The notes beneath the pieces are model-generated. The model did no database searches. It was not told where the DNA came from and saw nothing but the letters and a program-made list of their open reading frames with translations. DNA of 59,936 nt, taken from G020354785 sp964521285 (GTDB taxonomy: Bacteria > Bacteroidota > Bacteroidia > Bacteroidales > UBA10428). The number at the start of each line of letters is the position of its first letter. Within the stretch, counting starts at the first letter, position 1. The position numbers and the translations under genes were made by a program. Location of the stretch: assembly GCA_964521285.1 (NCBI GenBank), contig CAZFQS010000021.1, forward strand, positions 1-59,936. Direction: 5' to 3'. Below are positions 1 to 9,613 of this stretch, piece after piece.

Positions 1-2
1 GG

Positions 3-347
3 CTTTTCGCAATTACAAAAAATCATTGTATTGCTTACTCCAGGGAAAGAAAGAACATTCACTTTGAAAATATTATATACAATGAAAATCTTGCTGAAGA
101 ACCAACTGATTTAAATGAAAGAGAATTATATGAACAAAGGGAATTAATTCTCGATTGTATGTTAAAAGATATACGTGAAACCGAAAGAAAAATGTTAATA
201 TTAAAATACCAGCAAAATTATTCAATAAAAGATCTGCAAAAAGAGCTTAATATATCGGCCAGCGCAGTAAAAATGAGGCTTCAAAGGGCAAGACAAAAGG
301 TACAAAAACTTTATGAACAAACAAATATATCAGCAGTAGTTATTTAA
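3..347 (+). CDS. RNA polymerase sigma factor, ECF (sigma-70) family, 3' part
   Basis: The 5' end lies outside the window; the reading frame is open from base 3. The visible part starts in sigma region 2 (LFAITKNHCIAYSRERK, the helix that reads the -10 element in ECF factors). It continues through a variable acidic linker into region 4, a helix-turn-helix that normally reads the -35 element (YSIKDLQKELNISASAVKMR). This arrangement is typical of the many ECF sigma factors of Bacteroidetes. The protein would redirect RNA polymerase to a stress or envelope regulon; which one cannot be told. The next gene starts 21 nt downstream and may be co-transcribed, but it does not look like a classical anti-sigma factor. 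Confidence 0.85.
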   Translation, partial: LFAITKNHCIAYSRERKNIHFENIIYNENLAEEPTDLNERELYEQRELILDCMLKDIRETERKMLILKYQQNYSIKDLQKELNISASAVKMRLQRARQKVQKLYEQTNISAVVI

Positions 348-368
348 TAATTTTAAATTTATACGGTC

Positions 369-1229
369 ATGAACCAGCCTCCAAAAAGTAAATACAACAA
401 AATAATTATAGGACTCAGTGCTGTTGCATTCATATTAATAATCTTGATTATTATTCAACATTTCTATAAGAAAAAAAGTGAGTCTTTTATTCTTCAAAAT
501 GATCAGTTAAAAACAGAACTCCGAGAGGCCAGAATTGAAATAAATAAATATAAAGGAATATCAGAAAAACTAGATCTGATAGTTAAGGAGGCTAATATTA
601 AGATCACGGAAAAAGAATCAAAGATTGCCAGGCTGGTATCGGAAAATATTAATATTCAAAAGGAGAACAAAGAGCTCAAAGACGAAATCCTGGAGATAAA
701 AGAGGATTATCTTGAAGTTATTGATTCATTGCTGGTTGAAAGGGGAATAAACTCATTTTTAAACAGTACTATTGAGGATTTGGAAAATGAAATCATAACC
801 CTGAGTAAGAAAGTTGGCATTGCTGAACTATTTGTTACTGAAAATATAATTGCAGCTCCTATCAAGGAAAGTAATTTTGGCCGTCGTCAGCAAACGGCAA
901 TGGCAAGAAAGGCCAGGTCTATCAAGATATGTTTTGATATACTGGGAAACAGGATAATTCCAGCTGGTTTTTATGATATTTATTTAAGAATAATTACACC
1001 TGAAGGTAAAATCCTGAAGCATGATGATGTAAGTACTAAAACTTTTTTTCATCCCGTATTTGAGATAAATGCTGAATACACTGCACAGGAGATTTTAAAT
1101 TACAAAAGTGAAAAGGTAAATAAGTGCATAATATGGCGACTGGACTATTCATTAAAGCCAGGGCTTTATTTGGTGGAATTATTCACTGACAAACAAAAAT
1201 TAGGGACAACAACCTTTACACTCAAATAA
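369..1229 (+). CDS. membrane-anchored coiled-coil protein of unknown function
   Basis: Not recognised as a named family. The first 11 residues are polar. One strong membrane helix follows (about residues 12-34, rich in Ile, Leu and Val). Residues about 38-135 are long, highly charged heptad-like helices (coiled coil). The last 110 residues look like a compact beta-rich domain (motifs FDILGNRIIPAGFYDIYLRI and GLYLVELFTDKQKLGTTTF). The likely topology is N-in, with the coiled coil and C-terminal domain in the periplasm. It starts 21 nt after the ECF sigma gene, the usual place of an anti-sigma factor. However, the cytoplasmic segment is too short for a sigma-binding domain, so a direct anti-sigma role is unlikely. 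Confidence 0.75.
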   Translation: MNQPPKSKYNKIIIGLSAVAFILIILIIIQHFYKKKSESFILQNDQLKTELREARIEINKYKGISEKLDLIVKEANIKITEKESKIARLVSENINIQKENKELKDEILEIKEDYLEVIDSLLVERGINSFLNSTIEDLENEIITLSKKVGIAELFVTENIIAAPIKESNFGRRQQTAMARKARSIKICFDILGNRIIPAGFYDIYLRIITPEGKILKHDDVSTKTFFHPVFEINAEYTAQEILNYKSEKVNKCIIWRLDYSLKPGLYLVELFTDKQKLGTTTFTLK

Positions 1230-1339
1230 ATTTCCCTGCATTTAATAATTTATTTTCTAACAGGATAGATCCGACCTGGTGCATTATACTTCCCTGTGAC
1301 CAATACCATTTTAAGCGTCCCAATATAAAGATTTTCATT

Positions 1340-1939
1340 ATGGGAGAAAATGTAATTTTATTTCCATACTGTATTGCTTATGATAACCGCCATTCATTTG
1401 CATTTACAGTTGAAATGGCCAGAAAAATAAATGCATGCGTAATAACTCTTACGACTTATAATATCGAATATAAAGACTTATTAACAGTACAAGCTTATAG
1501 AAAAGCAGCGGAGAAAGAAAAAAATAAAATATATTACCATTTATTGGAATTGCGGGGATATTATCAGGGACAATTCAATAAATGGAAAAGTTTTGATGAT
1601 ATTATATTTAAAAATATTATAAATGAAGGCGGCATTGAATTCAATCTTTTGCAAGTATTAAAAAATAAAAATTTATTAATAATAATCACTAATCACAACA
1701 ACCATACTGAAAATAGATTATTCAGTGAATTCATGCTAACGTTGTTTGATAAATACAAGCCAAAATGTCTCATTTTACCGGAGGATACAGAATTTTATAC
1801 AGTGGATTCAAATTTACCTGCTCATTTATTCAAAAAACAAAAAGATAACAAATTTATGCAAATGCTTACCCGGTCGGAAATGTTAAACTTACCTGAGGAT
1901 TTAGCCCTATTCAAAAATGAACTTGCTGTGATAAATTGA
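1340..1939 (+). CDS. degenerate universal stress protein (UspA)-like protein
   Basis: The first 45 residues match the opening beta-strand and helix of a Usp domain: NVILFPYCIAYDNRHSFAF is followed by TVEMARKINACVITLTTYN, where Usp proteins have the strand, the DFS-like loop and a helix ending in a beta strand. The C-terminal part (KPKCLILPED) resembles the last strand leading into 'vlvvP'. The ATP-binding G-x2-G-x9-G-S/T signature of typical Usp proteins is not visible, so nucleotide binding is doubtful. At 199 residues it is one diverged domain. It stands alone between a putative envelope gene and a MarC-family gene. The assignment rests mainly on the N-terminus. Confidence 0.55.
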   Translation: MGENVILFPYCIAYDNRHSFAFTVEMARKINACVITLTTYNIEYKDLLTVQAYRKAAEKEKNKIYYHLLELRGYYQGQFNKWKSFDDIIFKNIINEGGIEFNLLQVLKNKNLLIIITNHNNHTENRLFSEFMLTLFDKYKPKCLILPEDTEFYTVDSNLPAHLFKKQKDNKFMQMLTRSEMLNLPEDLALFKNELAVIN

Positions 1940-2006
1940 CGAATAATCTAATAATAACTACTTTCATTCATTATAAGATAATTATATAAATAATAATAAA
2001 ATATTT

Positions 2007-2585
2007 ATGCGAGCCAATATTATTGAAATAACAACTGTATTTATGGTCTTATTCGCAGTAATTGACATTTTAGGATCTGTTCCTGTTATTATTAAATTCA
2101 AGCATGAGGGTAATGAAATTCATCCGTTAAGAATTACACTGGTGGCTTTTTTAATCCTTATTATCTTTCTTTTTGGAGGTAAATTAATTTTACAGTTATT
2201 TGGTGTTGATATTTCATCATTTGCTATAGCAGGTTCAATTGTCATATTTATTATTGCCATGGAAATGGTCCTTGGTGTTAAGATATTTAAAACCGAATCC
2301 CCTAAAAGCGTTTCAATCGTCCCTTTGGCTTTCCCGTTAATTGCTGGGGCCGGTTCTATTACTACCCTTTTGTCACTAAGGGCTGATTACTCTCTGTTAA
2401 GCATAATCATAGCATTGGCAATGAATATGATTATTGTTTACATTGTTCTAAGGCTTACTGATGTAATTGAGTCTCTTATAGGAAATACAGGGCTGCTGAT
2501 TCTTAAAAAAATTTTCGGCATCATTCTTTTAGCTATTGCAGTTAAACTGTTTATTTCAAACACCGGGATAATTTTAGAGAAATAG
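2007..2585 (+). CDS. MarC family (UPF0056) integral membrane protein
   Basis: A 192-residue protein with about six membrane helices, the usual size of MarC proteins. The N-terminal helix VFMVLFAVIDILGSVPVI and the central VPLAFPLIAGAGSITTLL are the conserved MarC signatures (FxxxDPxGxxP and PLxxPLxAGPG in most members). The second has Ala for the usual Pro (AGAG). The molecular function of the family is not established; E. coli MarC was named after the mar locus, but the drug-resistance role was later questioned. It has no close operon partner. The gene is followed at once by a GC-rich hairpin repeat that probably ends its transcript. Confidence 0.9.
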   Translation: MRANIIEITTVFMVLFAVIDILGSVPVIIKFKHEGNEIHPLRITLVAFLILIIFLFGGKLILQLFGVDISSFAIAGSIVIFIIAMEMVLGVKIFKTESPKSVSIVPLAFPLIAGAGSITTLLSLRADYSLLSIIIALAMNMIIVYIVLRLTDVIESLIGNTGLLILKKIFGIILLAIAVKLFISNTGIILEK

Positions 2586-2690
2586 GAAGGGGGGCAATAG
2601 GAAAGGGGACAGTGCCCCAGGATTAAAACCTTAAGAATAAAACGGCTTATATAAATAAGGGCGATGTCCCCTTTTCTGTAACTTTTCAAA
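2586..2690 (+). repeat. GGGGACAG-type inverted repeat, probable terminator; rest of the gap empty
   Basis: The stretch begins at the MarC stop codon. One arm is AAAGGGGACAGTGCCC at 2602-2617 and the other is GGGCGATGTCCCCTTT at 2659-2674. They pair over almost their whole length (only the central GT/GA differ) with a loop of about 41 nt. The second arm runs into a T-rich tract. The same GGGGACAG core recurs near 17680, 18950 and 25700, each time just behind a plus-strand gene. I read it as a dispersed intergenic repeat doing duty as a 3'-end hairpin. The remaining bases to 2945 are very AT-rich and hold nothing I can name. Confidence 0.6.
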
Positions 2691-2945
2691 TGTGACTAAA
2701 TTATATTTGCATTGTCTAAATATTTAGCAGATAAATTATGTAAATTTGCTATAAGCGAAATTCTGGAAATTGATTGAGTAAAAGAACCGGTTAGGGATTA
2801 ATATTAAAGTTAGATGTAATTAAAACAAATTATTTCAATATTTGTTAACGTATTATTATTTCTCAAAACAGAAAAAAAATATTATACATTTTATAAATTT
2901 TTAATATAAAGAGAAAGGTTGAATAATAATTTAAAATTTAAAATC

Positions 2946-3167
2946 ATGGCAACACAGAAAAAAGCAACTACAAAAACAAAATCGGCTGGGAGTAAAAACC
3001 CAACAGCAAAATCGAGTCCTGCAAGCACCAAAAAAAAGAATATCACTATTGATGATATCCGCAAAAGAGCAGAAAAAATCTATAATGAAAGGATAGCTAA
3101 AGGAATACCCGGGAGTTCTGAATCTGACTGGTTACAGGCTGAAAAAGAACTGAAAGGTTCAAAATAA
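2946..3167 (+). CDS. DUF2934 domain small protein with basic N-terminal tail
   Basis: A 73-residue protein. The first 33 residues are a Lys/Thr/Ser/Ala-rich, disordered, strongly basic tail like those of histone-H1-like or DNA-associated small proteins. The rest (DIRKRAEKIYNERIAKG followed by SSESDWLQAEKELKGS) matches DUF2934, a short domain with the pattern I-R-x-R-A-x-x-I/L-W/Y ... D-W-x-x-A-E-x-E-L. I chose the ATG at 2946 (MATQKK) over an upstream in-frame start at 2919 because the upstream extension is only an AT-rich leader. The function of DUF2934 is unknown. The basic tail suggests nucleic acid binding, which is an inference. Confidence 0.75.
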   Translation: MATQKKATTKTKSAGSKNPTAKSSPASTKKKNITIDDIRKRAEKIYNERIAKGIPGSSESDWLQAEKELKGSK

Positions 3168-3236
3168 AGGAGCCCTGTTTTAGCAGCTTAATATTAGTTT
3201 GGTATAATTTAGACTAATACTAAAAATATGTAAATC

Positions 3237-3818
3237 ATGAAAAAGTATTGGATTATAATTCTATTATTGCCATTATTTGTTGGATGTTCTTCTTCCAGAA
3301 AAGTTACAAGGGTAGATGAATCCCAGCAAATTGATTTGAGTGGCAGATGGAACGATACAGATTCCAGGCTTGTGGCTGAAGAAATGATTGGAGATGCCCT
3401 AAGCCGGGTGTGGCTGGCCAACTTTCGGGAAAATAAAAATCGCAATCCTGTTTTAATAGTTGGGCTTATAAAGAATAAAACCAGTGAACATATAAGCACA
3501 GAAACCTTTATTAAAGATATTGAACGCGAATTTATAAATTCAGGCAAAATTAAAGTAGTTCAAAGCAGCGAGGCTCGTGATGAATTAAGAAATGAGCGTG
3601 CCGACCAGCAAGATTTCGCTTCAGCCGAGTCGGTAAAAAAATGGGGGCTCGAAAAAGGTGCTGACTTTATGCTGCAGGGGACTATTAATTCTATTACTGA
3701 TGCCTATAATAAAGAAAAAATAGTATATTATCAGACTGACCTGGAATTGTCAGACCTGGAATCAAACGAAAAGGTGTGGATTGGAAGTAAAAAGATTAAA
3801 AAAGTAGTAAAAAACTAA
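3237..3818 (+). CDS. LpoB-like penicillin-binding protein activator lipoprotein
   Basis: The protein has a lipoprotein signal peptide with lipobox LFVGC (Cys at residue 16). The mature part matches the LpoB family (PF13036): LSGRWNDTDSRLVAEEMI, then NPVLIVGLIKNKTSEHIST, then a domain in which a regulator of peptidoglycan synthases folds like TolB N-terminal domains. In enterobacteria LpoB stimulates PBP1b from the outer membrane; in Bacteroidetes the partner is not known. The gene is 6 nt upstream of a second lipoprotein gene of the COG3014 type. I recall these two families as frequent neighbours, which supports both calls and suggests one envelope complex. Confidence 0.85.
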   Translation: MKKYWIIILLLPLFVGCSSSRKVTRVDESQQIDLSGRWNDTDSRLVAEEMIGDALSRVWLANFRENKNRNPVLIVGLIKNKTSEHISTETFIKDIEREFINSGKIKVVQSSEARDELRNERADQQDFASAESVKKWGLEKGADFMLQGTINSITDAYNKEKIVYYQTDLELSDLESNEKVWIGSKKIKKVVKN

Positions 3819-3824
3819 AATAAA

Positions 3825-5243
3825 ATGTCATGTTATAAATTGATATGCTCTTCAAAGGTTTTATTAATTTATACAGCTGTTTTACTATTTTTTGGTTGTG
3901 CAACTTATTACGATAAAAATCAGAAGTTCCAGCAAAAATTTGTTCAGGGAGAAATAGATGAAGCTAACAATATCTTAAATAAGAATAAGCGGGGAGAAAC
4001 TGATAAGAATAAGTTGTTGTACTTTCTTCAGAAAGGTGTAGTTATGCAGATGCTCCAAAATTATGAAGAAAGTAATTCATACTTTGAAAAAGCATATATT
4101 TTTACTGAAGATTTCAGGAAAAATTACACAAAAGAAGCACTGAGCATATTAACCAATCCTGCAATCAAGCCTTATGAAGGTGAAGACTTCGAAATCGTTT
4201 TAATACACTATTTTAAGGCACTTAATTATGTGATGACCGGTGACCTTGACGCCGCCCTGGTTGAATGCAGGAGACTGGATATAAAGATAAATTCCCTGAA
4301 TGACCGGTATGAAAAACATAAAAATCGTTATAAGAAAGATGCTTTTGTATTAAACCTTACAGGTATTATTTATGAGGCTGCCGGGGACATAAATAATGCT
4401 TTTATAGCATACAGAAATGCATATGAAGCATACAAGGATATATATACTCCCTTCTTTAACTCATCACTACCAGAACAATTAAAGCAGGATTTGTTAAGGT
4501 CAGCATATTTAAATGGTTTTTATGATGAGTTAGCTCACTATGAAAAACTATTTGAAACAAAATATGTTCATACCCCAAAAAATGGCGGTGAGTTAATTTT
4601 TTTCTGGCATAACGGTTTAGGCCCGGTAAAATATGAATGGAGTATTAATTTCTTTATTGTAAAAGGGCAAGGAGGAGTTGTATCTTTTGTTAATGAAGAT
4701 CTTGGATTGACTTTACCCTTTCCTTTACCACAATCTGAAAGCCAGTCATCCTTTCCCGGCGATTTAAAATTTGTAAGAGTTGCCTTTCCAAAATATCTTG
4801 AAAGGAAACCTTACTATAGATCTGGATATATCATAAATAAGGGCGTTAAGTATGATCTTGAACCAGCGGAAAACATCAATGAAATTGCTTTTAAAACTCT
4901 GGAAGACCGTATGCTGAGAGAACTTGGAAGCGGTTTATTAAGGCTGGCTGTAAAACAATCGGCTGAATATCAGATAAGAAAACAGGATCAAAATATTGGC
5001 GCTTTGGTTTCAGTGTTAAATGCTGTTTCTGAAAAAGCAGATACCAGAAACTGGCAGACTCTTCCTTATAGTATCTCATATTCCAGGGTATATATTGATG
5101 AAGGTGAAAATAAACTTGAGTTAAAATGTCTTTCTCCAAATAAAAGCAGGGAAGAAAACTACAGCTTTATTATTGAAGGGAAAAAAGGACAAACAGTGTT
5201 TAAAACGTTTCATACATTGGAAAGCTTACCTCTGGGATATTAG
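3825..5243 (+). CDS. COG3014 family TPR-containing lipoprotein
   Basis: The signal peptide ends in a lipobox LLFFGC, so the mature protein begins with a lipidated Cys. Residues about 45-240 form TPR-like helical pairs (LLYFLQKGVVMQMLQNYEES, LNYVMTGDLDAALVECRRLD, LNLTGIIYEAAGDINNAFIA). The C-terminal 230 residues are a beta-rich domain with no recognised catalytic motif. The layout and length (472 residues) agree with the uncharacterised COG3014 lipoproteins. The gene follows the LpoB-like gene by 6 nt and is surely co-transcribed. A scaffold role at the outer membrane for the LpoB-like protein is an inference from context. Confidence 0.75.
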   Translation: MSCYKLICSSKVLLIYTAVLLFFGCATYYDKNQKFQQKFVQGEIDEANNILNKNKRGETDKNKLLYFLQKGVVMQMLQNYEESNSYFEKAYIFTEDFRKNYTKEALSILTNPAIKPYEGEDFEIVLIHYFKALNYVMTGDLDAALVECRRLDIKINSLNDRYEKHKNRYKKDAFVLNLTGIIYEAAGDINNAFIAYRNAYEAYKDIYTPFFNSSLPEQLKQDLLRSAYLNGFYDELAHYEKLFETKYVHTPKNGGELIFFWHNGLGPVKYEWSINFFIVKGQGGVVSFVNEDLGLTLPFPLPQSESQSSFPGDLKFVRVAFPKYLERKPYYRSGYIINKGVKYDLEPAENINEIAFKTLEDRMLRELGSGLLRLAVKQSAEYQIRKQDQNIGALVSVLNAVSEKADTRNWQTLPYSISYSRVYIDEGENKLELKCLSPNKSREENYSFIIEGKKGQTVFKTFHTLESLPLGY

Positions 5244-5311
5244 TATTACCTGATGTCGAATCAGAAAAACATCTGGTTAAATCTTGTTTATTTTAAAATA
5301 TATTTAATCCT

Positions 5312-8300
5312 ATGGCTGAAAAATTGTTAATCCCGGACTATCTTTTTGAAGTGAGCTGGGAAGTATGTAATAAAGTTGGTGGTATACACACTGTAATTTC
5401 TACAAAAGTATTAACAACAATCAACGAATACGGAGATCAAAACTATATTCTCATTGGTCCTGATGTCTGGAAGGAAACACATGTAAATCCGGAATTTATT
5501 GAAGATAAGTATCTTTACCGGGCATGGAAGGAAAAAGCTGAGAGCGATAAGATCCCCTTCAGGATAGGCAGATGGAATGTTCCTGGTAAACCAATTGTAA
5601 TTCTTATTAATTTTACCGCCCTTTTCTCTGATAAGGACAGAATATTTAAAGAGTACTGGGAAAAATATCAGTTAGACTCACTCTCAGGACAGTGGGATTA
5701 TGCTGAACCTGCACTTTTCGGATATGCTGCAGGGAAGGTAATAGAAAGTTTTTACGAATTTAACCTTTCTGCTCAGGATAAAATAGTTGCTCACTTTCAT
5801 GAGTGGATGACAGGGCTGGGCATTTTATATCTGCGGGATAGAGTACCCCAGGTCGGATTGGTATTTACTACTCATGCAACAGTCTTAGGCCGATCGATTG
5901 CAGGAATAAATATGTCTTTATACGATAAAATAAATGCTTATAATTCTGCTGAAACAGCAAAGCAACTAAAAGTTGTTTCAAAGAACTCACTGGAAATAAT
6001 ATCTGCTAAAAACTGCGACGCATTTACAACAGTAAGTGAAGTAACTGCAAATGAATGCAAACATTTTCTCGACAGATACCCTGATATCATAACTCCAAAC
6101 GGATTTGAAAACTCATTTGTCCCCGAGGAAAAGAGTTTTTTAATCAAAAGGAACAAAGCCCGCAATAAACTTCTGGAAGTAACAGAGGCACTTTTAAGTT
6201 ATAAAATTTCAAAGGATAGTATCTTTATTATCAGCAGCGGCAGATACGAATTCAAAAACAAAGGACTGGATCTGTTTATTGATGCCCTGGCTAAAATAAA
6301 TAGTAAGAATATCCAACTTAAGAAGGAAATTATAGCTTTTATTGCGGTTCCCGCTAACCATAAAGGAGTAAATACACAGTTACAGGAAAAATTAAAAAAA
6401 GGGGATCCTTCAATTTCAATAAAAGAAAAATATCTGACTCATCTGTTACGTGAACCGGATAATGATCCTGTCCTGAAGAAGATTAAAGAAAAAGGACTTA
6501 ATAATTCACCGGCCGATAAAGTAAAAGTAATATTTTCGCCAGTTTACCTTAATGGTGATGATGGGATATTCAACTTGCGTTATTATGACTTTCTTATTGG
6601 TTTTGACTACTCTGTTTTTCCTTCTTATTATGAACCCTGGGGATATACTCCTCTGGAGAGTCTTGGTTTCAATATTCCAACTATTACAACCTCAATATCG
6701 GGTTTTGGAAGGTGGCTGCTTTCAATTAACGCGAATATCAATCATGCTGTCAGAATAATTGACAGAACAGATGCAAACGAGACTAATGTGGTTGAAAAAA
6801 TAGCCAATAGTATTATTGAATTCTCCAGGCTTACAATTACTGAAACAGATAAAATACGAAAAAACGCCGGATTAATTTCTAAATCGGTTTCGTGGAAAAA
6901 TCTGTATTCATTTTACAAGCAATCATATTCTCTGGCACTGAATAAAGTTAATGAAAGGTTTCAATTATTTAAATCGAAAACAGTTGCTGAAAGCCTTCCT
7001 GTGTATTCAGCAGAAGAAAAAACACAACCGGAATGGAGAAAAATTCTTGTTCAGCCAAGTGTCCCTGAAAATCTTGAAAAACTTCAAAAACTTGTTAATA
7101 ATTTATGGTGGACATGGAACTATGAAGCTGAAGAACTTTTTGAACTTATTGATAGAGATTTATGGAAAAGAGTAAAGGGTAATCCTAAATTGCTCCTGGA
7201 ATCATTGTCTTATCAGCAATTAACCAGGCTTGCAAAAAGTAAAACATTTAAAGACAAACTAAATATAGTATACAAAAAGTATAATGATTACATAACAAGG
7301 CCTTTAGTTAATCCTCAAAACCCTGTTGCCTATTTCAGTATGGAATATGGATTACACCATACTCTCACAACTTATTCAGGGGGTCTGGGAGTATTGGCAG
7401 GCGATTATTTAAAACAGGCAAGCGATTCGGGTGTTAACATGATAGGTATAGGTGTACTTTATCGCTATGGCTATTTTGTACAGAACATATCTATTCTTGG
7501 TGAACAAATAAGTGAATATAAAAGACAAAGATTCAGTAAAATGCCTGTAATCCCTGTTATGGACAATGCCGGGAACCTTTTAAAAATAAGTATTGCCCTG
7601 CCCGGCAGGATTGTAAATGCGAAAGTCTGGCTTGTAAATGTTGGCCGTATACCTTTATATCTTATGGATACTGATATTGAGGATAATTCCGATGCTGATC
7701 GCTTCATTACTCATCAACTTTATGGAGGTGATAATGAAACAAGGCTAAAGCAGGAAATGCTGCTGGGCATAGGAGGTATCAGACTATTAAATGTCCTGGG
7801 CATAACTCCTTCAATATATCATTGCAACGAGGGACATGCGGCATTTATTACAATAGAAAGGCTCAGAAGATTTATTCAGGAGGAAAATATTACTCATAAT
7901 CAAGCAATTGAACTGGTCAGAGCCTCAACCTTATTTACCACTCATACTCCTGTACCAGCAGGGCACGATAGTTTTAGCGAGGATTTATTAAGAACATATT
8001 TATCACATTACACCGACCATCTCAACATAAGCTGGGAAAACTTTATGAATCTGGGAAGGTTCCGAAAAAATGATATTAATGAAAAATTTTCTATGAGTGT
8101 TCTTGCCGCACGACTATCACAGGAAATGAACGGAGTAAGTAAATTACATGGAAAAGTAACACGTGAGATGTTCAGTGATTTATATGATGGATTTTTCCCC
8201 GGTGAACTGCATATCGGACATGTAACCAATGGCGTGCATTATCAGACATGGACAGCAAAACAATGGCAATTGCTTTATTTAAAGGAATTCGGTAAAGACT

Positions 8301-9565
8301 TTCTTTCAGATCAGTCTAATCCGGAATTCTGGAAAAAGATTAAGAATGTTCCTGATAAAGTAATCTGGAGTATTAGAAAAGAATTAAAGAAAGAACTGAT
8401 AGCTTATTTAAAAGAGCGTTTAAATGATGATTTAACAGACAGACAGGAGAATCCCAACTTAATATTTGAAACAATTGAGTCTATTAATGAAGATTCTTTA
8501 ATAATAGGTTTTGCCAGGCGTTTTGCCACATATAAAAGGGCTTATATTCTATTCGATGATCTTGAAAGATTATCGCAGATGGTTAATAATGAGAATAAAC
8601 CCGTATTGTTTATTTTTGCGGGGAAAGCTCATCCCCAGGATAAAGCAGGCCAGGACTTAATAAAAAAGATTGTGGAAATTTCTAAAAAGCCTCAGTTCCT
8701 TGGAAAAATCATTTTTATAAAGAACTATAACCTTGAGGTCGCAAAAAAATTGGTTCGGGGGGCAGATTTGTGGCTCAACACACCGACACGGCTTATGGAA
8801 GCATCAGGAACAAGCGGACAGAAAGCAGCAATTAACGGAGTACTGAATTTCGGTGTACTTGACGGTTGGTGGCACGAAGGATACAGGCCTGAGGCAGGAT
8901 GGGCTATTAAAGATTTCCAGACTTACGATAAGCAGGATGCCCAGAACAGGTTAGATGCCGAAATAATTTATAATATGCTTGAAGATGAAATAATTCCTCT
9001 GTACTTTAAAATCAATGATGAAGGTATAAATAGTGAATGGATTACTTACATAAAAAATAATATAGCAGAAATAGCTCCGCAATTTACAACAAAAAGGATG
9101 ATCGATGATTACCGGAATATTTTTTACAAAAAGCTTCTGGACAGAACGAAATCAATTTCCCGGAATAACTATAAACTGGCTAAACAAATTGCATCATGGA
9201 AAAGAAAAGTGATGAAAAGCTGGAAAAGCATAGAAGTTATATTTCTGAACCTTCCTGATACGGATAAATTACCATTGAAACTGGGAGATAAGTTCAAAGC
9301 AGAAATAACTCTGAATCTGCATGAGCTCTCTGAAAATGATATCGGCGTAGAACTAATCTTCAGACAAAATATAGAAGGTGAAGAAAAAAGGGAAGTAGTT
9401 AAAGTAGCTGAAATGCAACTGGCAGAAAATTTAGGGGACAATGTTACCTATAGTAGTAACATATTAATTGACAAAGCGGGAGTCTACGATTATGCAATAA
9501 GAATATTGCCAAAAAATAAATTATTGCCCCACAGGCAGGATTTTAACCTGGTGAAGTGGATATAA
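5312..9565 (+). CDS. bifunctional GT3 glycogen synthase / GT35 alpha-glucan phosphorylase fusion
   Basis: A 1417-residue cytoplasmic enzyme. Residues about 5-560 are a eukaryote-type (GT3) glycogen synthase: FEVSWEVCNKVGGIHTVIS at the nucleotide-sugar site and the E-x7-E pair E441/E449 (YEPWGYTPLES). Residues about 580-690 are the DUF3417 segment that precedes many alpha-glucan phosphorylases (NNLWWTWNYEAEELFE). Residues about 690-1290 are the phosphorylase, with CNEGHAAF, TTHTPVPAGHD and the cofactor site EASGTSGQKAAINGVLNFG, where K1171 should hold pyridoxal phosphate. A 120-residue beta-rich tail ends the protein. Both active sites look intact, so one polypeptide could extend and phosphorolyse glycogen-like chains. 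Such fusions are known in Bacteroidetes. It stands alone, without other glycogen genes. Confidence 0.92.
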   Translation: MAEKLLIPDYLFEVSWEVCNKVGGIHTVISTKVLTTINEYGDQNYILIGPDVWKETHVNPEFIEDKYLYRAWKEKAESDKIPFRIGRWNVPGKPIVILINFTALFSDKDRIFKEYWEKYQLDSLSGQWDYAEPALFGYAAGKVIESFYEFNLSAQDKIVAHFHEWMTGLGILYLRDRVPQVGLVFTTHATVLGRSIAGINMSLYDKINAYNSAETAKQLKVVSKNSLEIISAKNCDAFTTVSEVTANECKHFLDRYPDIITPNGFENSFVPEEKSFLIKRNKARNKLLEVTEALLSYKISKDSIFIISSGRYEFKNKGLDLFIDALAKINSKNIQLKKEIIAFIAVPANHKGVNTQLQEKLKKGDPSISIKEKYLTHLLREPDNDPVLKKIKEKGLNNSPADKVKVIFSPVYLNGDDGIFNLRYYDFLIGFDYSVFPSYYEPWGYTPLESLGFNIPTITTSISGFGRWLLSINANINHAVRIIDRTDANETNVVEKIANSIIEFSRLTITETDKIRKNAGLISKSVSWKNLYSFYKQSYSLALNKVNERFQLFKSKTVAESLPVYSAEEKTQPEWRKILVQPSVPENLEKLQKLVNNLWWTWNYEAEELFELIDRDLWKRVKGNPKLLLESLSYQQLTRLAKSKTFKDKLNIVYKKYNDYITRPLVNPQNPVAYFSMEYGLHHTLTTYSGGLGVLAGDYLKQASDSGVNMIGIGVLYRYGYFVQNISILGEQISEYKRQRFSKMPVIPVMDNAGNLLKISIALPGRIVNAKVWLVNVGRIPLYLMDTDIEDNSDADRFITHQLYGGDNETRLKQEMLLGIGGIRLLNVLGITPSIYHCNEGHAAFITIERLRRFIQEENITHNQAIELVRASTLFTTHTPVPAGHDSFSEDLLRTYLSHYTDHLNISWENFMNLGRFRKNDINEKFSMSVLAARLSQEMNGVSKLHGKVTREMFSDLYDGFFPGELHIGHVTNGVHYQTWTAKQWQLLYLKEFGKDFLSDQSNPEFWKKIKNVPDKVIWSIRKELKKELIAYLKERLNDDLTDRQENPNLIFETIESINEDSLIIGFARRFATYKRAYILFDDLERLSQMVNNENKPVLFIFAGKAHPQDKAGQDLIKKIVEISKKPQFLGKIIFIKNYNLEVAKKLVRGADLWLNTPTRLMEASGTSGQKAAINGVLNFGVLDGWWHEGYRPEAGWAIKDFQTYDKQDAQNRLDAEIIYNMLEDEIIPLYFKINDEGINSEWITYIKNNIAEIAPQFTTKRMIDDYRNIFYKKLLDRTKSISRNNYKLAKQIASWKRKVMKSWKSIEVIFLNLPDTDKLPLKLGDKFKAEITLNLHELSENDIGVELIFRQNIEGEEKREVVKVAEMQLAENLGDNVTYSSNILIDKAGVYDYAIRILPKNKLLPHRQDFNLVKWI

Positions 9566-9613
9566 TAACTGACTAAAATTAGCTTAAATGGCTGGATATT
9601 ATTAAAAATTTCT

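Noticed and set aside
369..1229. Classical anti-sigma factor
   Set aside because: Only 11 residues precede the membrane helix, and no zinc-binding or FecR-type motif is present.
2438..2689. Minus-strand open frame over the end of the MarC gene and the repeat
   Set aside because: It is antisense to a conserved membrane protein and has no recognisable sequence pattern.
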